Below, in pieces: positions 9,139 to 16,398 of a DNA stretch of 51,390 nucleotides. The translations under genes were made by a program, and so were the position numbers. The stretch is taken from NCBI GenBank assembly GCA_020726025.1, contig DYTH01000005.1, positions 1 to 51,390 of the forward strand. The letters are read 5' to 3'. Source of the DNA: Syntrophus aciditrophicus (GTDB lineage Bacteria > Desulfobacterota > Syntrophia > Syntrophales > UBA5619). The notes under the pieces were generated by a model, which searched no databases, was not told the origin of the DNA, and worked only from the letters and a program-made list of their open reading frames with translations. Position 1 is the stretch's first letter, and every line of letters begins with the position of its first letter.

Positions 9139-11097
9139 TTACAAATCCCAGAAAAAGGTCACGCCGCTTGTCGGAAAGATCCACGCATCGTCGGCGATAG
9201 TCAGACGCACGGATTCACCCGGAACACGTGTAGCCTCCGGTGTATGGTGTTTCCCGGAGAAGAAGCTGACGTCCCTGACGTTTTTGATATCCGTTTTCGC
9301 ATAGTTGAAAGAGATGCTCACCCCCCGTGTCGGATAAACGATGTAGGCGGAAAAAATCCGGGAATCCATCCGTTGCCTTGTTTCGGTCTCTATCTCGAAG
9401 CGGGCGATAGTGTTGATTTTTTCCTGCAGCTCTTCCAAGCCGTAAACAAGCTCCAGAGCGCCGCTTTTAGAGGATTTTTCGAGAAGAGGGAGGTTCTTTT
9501 CGTCAATGCTGATTTTCTTGACGACAAAATCCTCTTCGGGGTTGCCGTTTTGCTCTGTGTTCAAAAGCCATCGGTATTCGCAGAGGCTGTTTTCAAAAAG
9601 TTCGGCCAGGTGTTTCTCATCGAAGGCGCACCCGATCATCAGACGGGAGTCCCTCAATTCCTTGGAGTATTCGATATGCGTCGTCACCTTGAAGAAGTCC
9701 TTGCGTGCAGGCGCCGCTGCGATTTCGGAGGCGGTGAACGCGGAAAATGTGACTTCGTAACGAAAATCGCTTCGGAGATCAAGCCGTCGGTCGTTTTTAC
9801 CGAACAGTATTTCAAACATCTCGCTGTAAATGGCGTTCCCCAGCTCGTCATTTCTGGCCCGCGCCTGAAGGCAGCTCCGGATGATCCCGTCGATGCGGCT
9901 GATCGATCTCTCCTCTCCGGGGATGAAAATCCGGCGGAGGCGCGGTTCCACACGATCGGGCATTCCGTCGCGGCAGAAGACCCGCGGCGCCCTTTTGCCC
10001 AGAGCGCAAAGGATTTCGTAGCCAATCGAGTGCGACCGGACGGCTATTTGCTCAAGGGAAATGGTTTCTTCACCCTGACTTCCAAGAAGAACGACTTCAT
10101 CGCCGACATGGCAGCCATCCACTGCGCTTATGTTGAGCGTACACATGTCCATCGAGATTCTGCCGACGATGGGGGTCCTTTTCCCGCCGACCAGCGCCTC
10201 TCCCTGGTTGGATAGCAGCCAGCCCAGACCGTCTCCGTAGCCGACCGGGATCGTCGCGATCCGCGTGGGCCGCCGTGTAATGAAGGTGCGGCCGTATCCG
10301 ATTCCGTAACCTTCCGGAAAATCCTTGATCAGGGCGATCCGGGTCTTGAAACTCATAACGGGACGCAAATGAATCTTGTGCGTTGTTTCCGTTGAGGGGT
10401 GTATCCCGTAGGTGATAAGCCCCGGCCTGACCAGATCGAGATTACACTGGGGGTAGTTGATGATGGCGCCGCTGTTGGATATGTGGCGAATGGGAATATC
10501 GATGCCGAGGGAATCGATTTGACCGAGGAGTTTCTGGAATTCTTCCCACTGCAACTGGTTGTAGAAAGAAAGGATTTCGCTCTCGGAAAAGTGGCTGAAA
10601 AGACCTTCCAGCTTCAGATTCGGCATGACCGCTATTTCCCGGATTCCCTGAAGGGCCTCTTTCAGGAGGATGCCGCCCCGCCCCATGCCGGTGTCAATCT
10701 CGACGTGGACGGGCGTGATTACCCCGGCGCTGCATGACTTTTCCTGAAGTTCGCGTGCAAAATCAAGCGCCGAGATGGAGGGGATCAGGCTGTATTTGAT
10801 GATCTGTTCTATTTCCGGAATCGTGGCGGGGGAGAGGATGACGACCGGCGCCGTTATTCCGCTGACGCGAAGCTGAACACCCTCGTCGGCATTGGCGACG
10901 CCGAGGCAGGATGCGCCGTTCTTGAGGGCTGCGTTGGAAATCTCTATGGCGCCGTGCCCGTAGCCGTCCGCCTTGACGACCTGCATAATCTGGACACCGG
11001 GACCGACCTGTTTTTTGATTGCCTCCCAGTTGGCGGCAAAATGGCCGAGATCAACCTCTACCCAGCTTCTGTACTGTGTGGTTTCCTGAAAAGTCAT
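9139..11097 (-). CDS. alr: Alanine racemase with ~277-aa C-terminal extension
   Basis: PLP lysine motif VVKADGYGHGA, GYGRTF, PVGYGDGLGW, GRISMDM; canonical racemase ends near aa 375 (PRVFCRD), ORF continues uninterrupted to aa 652. Confidence 0.9.
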   Translation of the reverse strand: MTFQETTQYRSWVEVDLGHFAANWEAIKKQVGPGVQIMQVVKADGYGHGAIEISNAALKNGASCLGVANADEGVQLRVSGITAPVVILSPATIPEIEQIIKYSLIPSISALDFARELQEKSCSAGVITPVHVEIDTGMGRGGILLKEALQGIREIAVMPNLKLEGLFSHFSESEILSFYNQLQWEEFQKLLGQIDSLGIDIPIRHISNSGAIINYPQCNLDLVRPGLITYGIHPSTETTHKIHLRPVMSFKTRIALIKDFPEGYGIGYGRTFITRRPTRIATIPVGYGDGLGWLLSNQGEALVGGKRTPIVGRISMDMCTLNISAVDGCHVGDEVVLLGSQGEETISLEQIAVRSHSIGYEILCALGKRAPRVFCRDGMPDRVEPRLRRIFIPGEERSISRIDGIIRSCLQARARNDELGNAIYSEMFEILFGKNDRRLDLRSDFRYEVTFSAFTASEIAAAPARKDFFKVTTHIEYSKELRDSRLMIGCAFDEKHLAELFENSLCEYRWLLNTEQNGNPEEDFVVKKISIDEKNLPLLEKSSKSGALELVYGLEELQEKINTIARFEIETETRQRMDSRIFSAYIVYPTRGVSISFNYAKTDIKNVRDVSFFSGKHHTPEATRVPGESVRLTIADDAWIFPTSGVTFFWDL

Positions 11098-11318
11098 CGA
11101 TAGCCCTGTATCTGAAAGCGCAGCTTGATGTTCATAAAGCGAAGCTTAATACTCATAAAATGGAGGAAATTGCAAAACTCCCTGTTCTGTCATTCCCGCG
11201 AGGTTTCTGGCGGGAAAACGAAGTTTAATGTTCATAATCCACATTGTAACCATCTGAAATCATGGATGCCCGACAAAAGCATTCGGGCATGACAACACGT
11301 TTTGCAATTACCTCAATG

Positions 11319-11622
11319 GTAACTATTCAGCATAATCAACAGGACATTAAAAAAGCCTGTCATCCCCGAATGTTTCTATCGGGGATCCATAAAGTCAAAA
11401 TCTGGATTATGAACATTAAACTTGATGGTCTCGTCAAAAGTCGATTTTGCCCCTTTTTGTCATTCCGTGCTTGACACGGAATCCAGTGAATTTAGTCGCT
11501 TATGGATTCCGGCTTTCGCCGGAATGACGGTTTTTGGACTTTTGACGAGTTCATCAAACTTCGTTTTCCCGATTAAACCCTCGGGAATTACAATCATTCT
11601 GAAAAAGGTGCTGAATAGTTAC
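11319..11622. repeat. Second copy of the GTAACTATTCAGCA element, interrupted by a different palindromic element
   Basis: TIRs at 11319-11332 and 11609-11622; internal sequence TGTCATCCCCGAATGTTTCTATCGGGGAT ... TTCCCGATTAAACCCTCGGGAAT matches the 1730-1861 copy on both sides of the insertion. Confidence 0.8.
11407..11557. repeat. Inner MITE-like element with CTCGTCAAAAGTC / GACTTTTGACGAG inverted ends
   Basis: 13-bp perfect IR at 11430-11442 and 11537-11549, extending to ~25 bp with mismatches; two internal TCATTCCG.../...CGGAATGA hairpins; exact outer boundaries uncertain. Confidence 0.75.
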
Positions 11623-11661
11623 ATAAAATGCATGCAAATTTAACATAGTGAGATTCCGCCG

Positions 11662-13908
11662 TTATTTTTTCGTCATGGTGAAGACGCCGTCCCAGTCCTC
11701 TCCGGGAGAGTTTTCCTTGTAGTCCTCGCAGCGCTCGATATAGAGCCTGGATGGGTAATCGTCGGGCCGCAATTCCAGCGCCCTGGTGAAAGCCGTCGCC
11801 GCTTCATCCCACATACAGTTTCTGTATGCATTCAGACCGTCTTCAAAGAGCGCTGTAAAGGCCTGCCACTGAGGCTTGTTCTTCATTTCGCCCAGCAGTT
11901 CAAATATCCGGACCGGACGTTTTTTCCCTTTTACACGGACGGCATCCAGTTCCCGGCAGAAAAAGTCATCCTTGATCACATCGTGGGTGAATTCGCTGAT
12001 AATGATGTTTGTGCCGTACTCCTTGTTGGTTCCTTCCAGCCGCGAGGCGAGGTTCACGCTGTCTCCCATCACCGTGTAATCAAAACGCATTTCCGATCCC
12101 ATGTTTCCCACAACCATATCGCCCGTGTTGATGCCGATGCCGATGTTGATGGGCGGCCATCCCTCACTTTCCCATTTCACCTGCAGGCGCTTCAATTCAG
12201 ACATCATTTCTAACGCGGTGAGGCAGCATCGCCGGGCATGGTCGGGCTGGTCAAGCGGAGCACCGAAAACGGCCATGATCGCATCGCCGATGTACTTGTC
12301 CAGAAGGCCGTCGTATTTGAAGACGATATTGGTCATCGCGGTCAGGTATTCATTGAGAAGCTGCACCAGTTTTTCCGGGGAGAGTTTCTCCGAAATGCTC
12401 GTAAAGCCCCGTATATCGGAGAACATGACGGAGAGGTTCTTTTTGTCGCCACCCAGCTTGAGCTTGTCGGGATCTTTCAGAATCTCGTTGACAACGGAAG
12501 CTGTCAGGTAGTACTGGAATGCCCCTCTTATCTTTTTCTTTTCCCTCTCCTCGGTCACATAGCGGTAAACGGTTATCCCCAGATAGGCCGTAATAATGGT
12601 CAGCGCTGGATATACAACGTTCATCCAGATATTGAAGGCGACAAAAATATACCTGTTTATGATGATGAAAAGAGAAAGAAGCAGGAGGGTAAACACCACG
12701 CCCGCGACGGCTTTCATTCTGGGGAGTAAAATCCCCACCAGAAGGCCGGTAAAAATGATGACGCACAGATCGATAAACAATATCAATCCGGAATTAATCA
12801 GAAAATTTTGATGGAGAATGTTGTCGATTACGGTTGCATGGATCTCGACTCCGGGATAAACGGAGCTGAAGGGGGTGTTTCTCATATCGTAGATCCCGGT
12901 GGCCGTCGCTCCCACAAGGGCGATTTTCCCGCTGATTTTTTCAGAAGGGATCCGGTCTGCCAGGATATCGGAGGCGGAATAATGGGGAAATGTATTCGCG
13001 GGGCCGAGGTAATTGATGAGAAGCCTTCCATCTTCATCGGTCGGAACCTGAATTTTATCCAGGCTGATGTTTTCAACGCCAATACCGGATATGTTGAGGG
13101 TCAGCATCGGCCAATCCAGGTACTGGACAAGGAGCGAAAGGGCCAGGGATGTGTAGTAGTTTTCGCCAAACTTGATTGTCAAAGGAGCCCAGCGTATAAC
13201 GCCGTCAGTATCGGGGAAGGCATTAAAATATCCACTGTTTTCGGCAGCATCGGATATCTCCGGCAGGTTAGGCTGCACTGCGTAGGCCTTTATAATATAA
13301 GAATCATTCACTTCTTCTCTTTTTCGGACCATTGTGAAGCGGCTGTTGGCGATTTGTTCTTCCGAGGCTTGGATTTCCTCTGGCTTCAGATGGCCTACCT
13401 CCTTGGAACTGATATGAAAAAAGTAGCCGAGGGTTACATTTTGAGATTTCTTTATGGCGTCGGCAAGGGCGGCGTCGGTGTCCGCCTCTTGCTTTCTTTT
13501 TCCCAGAATGGCGGCAAAATCATTGTTCCCGCTGCCGGTTTTCCGCAAGTCTGTCATGAGTTTTTCGATTGTCTTCAGAGAGGAGTTTTCATCTGGTTCG
13601 GCAAAGACGATATCGAAGCCGACGACCTTTGCTCCGAGTTCCTTGAGCTTTTCTGTCAGCGCGGCAATCGTTGTCCTTGGCCAGGGCCATCGCCCCAGCT
13701 CGCTCAAGCTTTTTTCATCGATAGTCACGATGAAAGTCTCGCCGCCCGAGGGCATTGCCCCTCGTGATACGGTGCGCAGGTCGAGTGCCTTCAGCTCCAT
13801 GAAACGCAGAAATCTGGGATCCAGAAAGAATAGAACGATCGCCAGAAAAATAACCAGCAAGGCTATTTTCAGGGGCGAAGGGGATAAAAAATTCTTCAGG
13901 GCTTTCAT
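11662..13908 (-). CDS. CHASE2 sensor domain / class III adenylate (guanylate) cyclase
   Basis: N-terminal CHASE2-like extracytoplasmic region, TM segments, cyclase core VMFSDIRGFTSISEKLSPEKLVQLLNEYL...AVFGAP...IGINTGDMVVGNMGSEMRFDYTVMGDSVNLASRLE. Confidence 0.9.
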   Translation of the reverse strand: MKALKNFLSPSPLKIALLVIFLAIVLFFLDPRFLRFMELKALDLRTVSRGAMPSGGETFIVTIDEKSLSELGRWPWPRTTIAALTEKLKELGAKVVGFDIVFAEPDENSSLKTIEKLMTDLRKTGSGNNDFAAILGKRKQEADTDAALADAIKKSQNVTLGYFFHISSKEVGHLKPEEIQASEEQIANSRFTMVRKREEVNDSYIIKAYAVQPNLPEISDAAENSGYFNAFPDTDGVIRWAPLTIKFGENYYTSLALSLLVQYLDWPMLTLNISGIGVENISLDKIQVPTDEDGRLLINYLGPANTFPHYSASDILADRIPSEKISGKIALVGATATGIYDMRNTPFSSVYPGVEIHATVIDNILHQNFLINSGLILFIDLCVIIFTGLLVGILLPRMKAVAGVVFTLLLLSLFIIINRYIFVAFNIWMNVVYPALTIITAYLGITVYRYVTEEREKKKIRGAFQYYLTASVVNEILKDPDKLKLGGDKKNLSVMFSDIRGFTSISEKLSPEKLVQLLNEYLTAMTNIVFKYDGLLDKYIGDAIMAVFGAPLDQPDHARRCCLTALEMMSELKRLQVKWESEGWPPINIGIGINTGDMVVGNMGSEMRFDYTVMGDSVNLASRLEGTNKEYGTNIIISEFTHDVIKDDFFCRELDAVRVKGKKRPVRIFELLGEMKNKPQWQAFTALFEDGLNAYRNCMWDEAATAFTRALELRPDDYPSRLYIERCEDYKENSPGEDWDGVFTMTKK

Positions 13909-13952
13909 CGCTCATATCCAGGGTAATGAAAAATCGACGGGTACGTTCACTT

Positions 13953-14000
13953 CGTAACCGACCGTAAACGATCACAGCGGGCCGTAAACGATCACAGCGG
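13953..14000. repeat. 20-bp direct tandem repeat plus partial third unit (CGTAAMCGA x3)
   Basis: ACCGTAAACGATCACAGCGG (13961-13980) and GCCGTAAACGATCACAGCGG (13981-14000); CGTAACCGA at 13953. Confidence 0.85.
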
Positions 14001-14085
14001 GGTTGTATGCAAAGTCAAACAAAGCGCGCTGATGTATAAATTATTTGCTGACAAAAATCCAGCCCAATTACACGCGAACAAAGCC

Positions 14086-14112
14086 TTGACAATCACCAGC
14101 TCTTCATATACT
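14086..14112 (+). promoter_or_regulatory. Putative sigma70 promoter of tRNA-Thr
   Basis: TTGACA at 14086 and TATACT at 14107 (15-bp spacer, short) upstream of the tRNA. Confidence 0.35.
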
Positions 14113-14152
14113 AAATCCGCCGTCGCAGGGAATCGTATTCTCTGAAAAAAAG

Positions 14153-14228
14153 GCCGATGTAGCTCAGACGGTAGAGCAGCTGATTCGTAATCAGCAGGTC
14201 AGCAGTTCGATCCTGCTCATCGGCTCCA
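14153..14228 (+). tRNA. tRNA-Thr, anticodon CGT
   Basis: Cloverleaf read by eye: acceptor GCCGATG/CATCGGC, anticodon arm GCTGA-TTCGTAA-TCAGC, T-arm AGCAG-TTCGATC-CTGCT, encoded CCA. Confidence 0.95.
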
Positions 14229-14237
14229 GAAAATCAA

Positions 14238-14270
14238 GGGGTTAACCAGATTTCGGTTAGCCCCTTTTTT
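14238..14270 (+). terminator. Rho-independent terminator after tRNA-Thr
   Basis: GGGGTTAACC...GGTTAGCCCC (10 bp, one G-T pair) followed by TTTTTT. Confidence 0.85.
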
Positions 14271-14366
14271 CTTCCGGCATCCGGGCATTTAACACAGGTT
14301 GAAAAGTCAGCGGATTTGAGTTACAAGGCATCCCGTAATCCATATCCTGTCAGGGAGGCTCAAAAG

Positions 14367-15071
14367 ATGGCTGGCGTCATTCGTTTTCTTGGTCACTCGT
14401 TTGTAGAATTTACCACATCGGACGATAAAGTAATTCTTTTTGACCCCTGGACGAAGGATGACGGCAACCCCGTCTGCCCTGTCGAAACCGGGGAAATAGA
14501 GCGGGCCGACCTGGTGCTTGTCAGCCATGACCATTTCGACCACACGGGCTCTGCCGTCTCAATCTGCAAAAAAACGGGAGCCCTGCTCGGTGGAGCTGTC
14601 CAGACTGTGGGACGTATGATAAAGGAAGGTTTCAGCGGCAATCAGGTTGTGAATACCGGCGCTGGCTACATGGTGGGGGGAGGGGTGGAGCTGGGCTGGG
14701 TCAGGGTTGTTGCAACACCCGCTTTTCATTCCTCCGACACCGCCTGCCCGCTGGGGGCCATCGTCATTGCCGCGGACGGAACAACAGTCTATCACGCCGG
14801 AGACACGGGTCTATTCGGAGATATGGCGCTTTACGGACGTCTCTATCCGCTGGATGCGGCCATTGTCCCCATCGGCGGGGTCTTTACGATGGACGCGTAT
14901 CAGGCAAGCGAGGCGGTGATGATGCTCAATCCGAAAATCGCCATCCCGATGCACTATGCCTCATTTCCGGTTGTGGCCCCGACAGCGGACAGCTTTGTCG
15001 CACTGTGCGCCGAAAAGGCGCCCCAGGTCAGGGTGGTCCCACTTGCGGCCGGCGAGAAATTCAGCCTTTAA
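14367..15071 (+). CDS. Metal-dependent hydrolase, UPF0173 / metallo-beta-lactamase fold
   Basis: SHDHFDHTG metal motif, VYHAGDTGLF, AIPMHYASFPV; ATG at 14367 with SD GGGAGG. Confidence 0.85.
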   Translation: MAGVIRFLGHSFVEFTTSDDKVILFDPWTKDDGNPVCPVETGEIERADLVLVSHDHFDHTGSAVSICKKTGALLGGAVQTVGRMIKEGFSGNQVVNTGAGYMVGGGVELGWVRVVATPAFHSSDTACPLGAIVIAADGTTVYHAGDTGLFGDMALYGRLYPLDAAIVPIGGVFTMDAYQASEAVMMLNPKIAIPMHYASFPVVAPTADSFVALCAEKAPQVRVVPLAAGEKFSL

Positions 15072-15128
15072 AGCTGTGCCTGATAACCTGCCTTTGCAAT
15101 CACGTTTTCACATGCACGCCTAAAAAGC

Positions 15129-15156
15129 TTGACACCCCGTCATTTGTGCGTATATC
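15129..15156 (+). promoter_or_regulatory. Putative sigma70 promoter upstream of dprA
   Basis: TTGACA - 16 bp - TATATC. Confidence 0.35.
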
Positions 15157-15195
15157 GTCCCGAAAAATTTTTTGCTATCGGAACGTTAATTATCC

Positions 15196-16398
15196 ATGGA
15201 CAGGGAAGTACTTAAATACTGGCTCGCGTTGAGAGCTGTCAATGAAGTCGGCTGTGTCGGATTTCGTACGCTGCTTAAGGCCTTTGGAACTCCGCGGGAG
15301 GTCTTTGCAGCCTCCATGCAGATGCTGAAGGTTGTACCCGAAATTGGCCCCCGGATCGCCGACAATATCCGTTCCTTTTCGTCGTGGCGGAACATTGAAG
15401 AAGAACTCGATCGTGCCGACAGCATGGGCGTGGAGATTGTGGCCTGCATCGATAGTCGTTACCCGCGCAATCTTTTGAACATATACGATTATCCCCCTTT
15501 TATCTATGTTGCAGGGACGCTTGTCCCGGACGAACTGTGCGTTGCGGTGGTGGGGTCCCGTCTTGCCTCCGTTTATGGTCGTTTTACGACGGAAAAATTG
15601 AGCCGTGAACTGGCCCTGAAGGGGGTCACGGTTGTAAGCGGTCTTGCCCGCGGCATTGATGCCGCCGCGCACAGGGGGGCGCTGGCCGGAAGGGGGCGAA
15701 CCATCGCCGTTCTCGGGACCGGGATCGATACGATATACCCTCCGGAAAATAAAAAGCTGGCCGAAATGATCGTGGAAAATGGGGCTCTTGTTTCCGAGTT
15801 TTCGATGGGCACGCCCCCCAACGCCTCGAATTTTCCTGCCCGAAACAGGATTATCAGCGGCATTTCCATGGGCGTGGTTGTCGTGGAGGCTGGTGAGAAA
15901 AGCGGCTCGCTGATTACGGCAAGGATCGCCGCCGAACAGGGACGCTCCGTTTTTGCCGTGCCCGGGGAGATGGGGGCGGCCGGGTCGCGGGGCACCAATC
16001 ATCTGATCAAGCAGGGGGCAACGCTGCTTGAAGATATTGACGACATTTTTGAAGAGATTATTCCCCAGGCGGGTTTGGCGATGGGTGCAGTCCTTCCCGA
16101 AGCAGAGGAAGCGCCCCTGCCGCTCTTGAATCAGACGGTTTCTCCCGCATCAGACAAAAGAGCAGCGCCGCCGGAGCGGGAGGTTCCGTCCGCGCCAGAC
16201 AGGCAGAAGTCCATGGCGGACGGTGAACGGGAGCTTTTTGCCCTCCTTTCCGCCCGGCCTGTCGGCATTGAAACACTGATTGAACAATCCGGACAGCCTG
16301 CCCGGGTAATTCAGAATAACCTGTTGACACTCGAACTGGCCGGGTTGGTCGTACAGCTTCCCGGCAAGAACTTCATACGCAAGGAGCAGACAAGTTGA
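15196..16398 (+). CDS. dprA: DNA processing protein DprA
   Basis: Rossmann VVGSRLASVYGR...VSGLARGIDAAAHRGAL...TIAVLGTGIDTIYPPEN...RNRIISGIS. Confidence 0.92.
   Translation: MDREVLKYWLALRAVNEVGCVGFRTLLKAFGTPREVFAASMQMLKVVPEIGPRIADNIRSFSSWRNIEEELDRADSMGVEIVACIDSRYPRNLLNIYDYPPFIYVAGTLVPDELCVAVVGSRLASVYGRFTTEKLSRELALKGVTVVSGLARGIDAAAHRGALAGRGRTIAVLGTGIDTIYPPENKKLAEMIVENGALVSEFSMGTPPNASNFPARNRIISGISMGVVVVEAGEKSGSLITARIAAEQGRSVFAVPGEMGAAGSRGTNHLIKQGATLLEDIDDIFEEIIPQAGLAMGAVLPEAEEAPLPLLNQTVSPASDKRAAPPEREVPSAPDRQKSMADGERELFALLSARPVGIETLIEQSGQPARVIQNNLLTLELAGLVVQLPGKNFIRKEQTS

Noticed and set aside
9121-10215. 364-aa + strand ORF opposite alr
   Set aside because: Antisense to a clear PLP racemase frame; low-plausibility composition.
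11101-11640. Possible CRISPR array because of repeated short palindromes
   Set aside because: Repeats differ in sequence, orientation and spacing, with no regular spacers or cas genes; explained by MITE/REP-like elements.
12808-13767. 319-aa + strand ORF opposite the CHASE2 cyclase
   Set aside because: Antisense shadow of a well-supported membrane cyclase.
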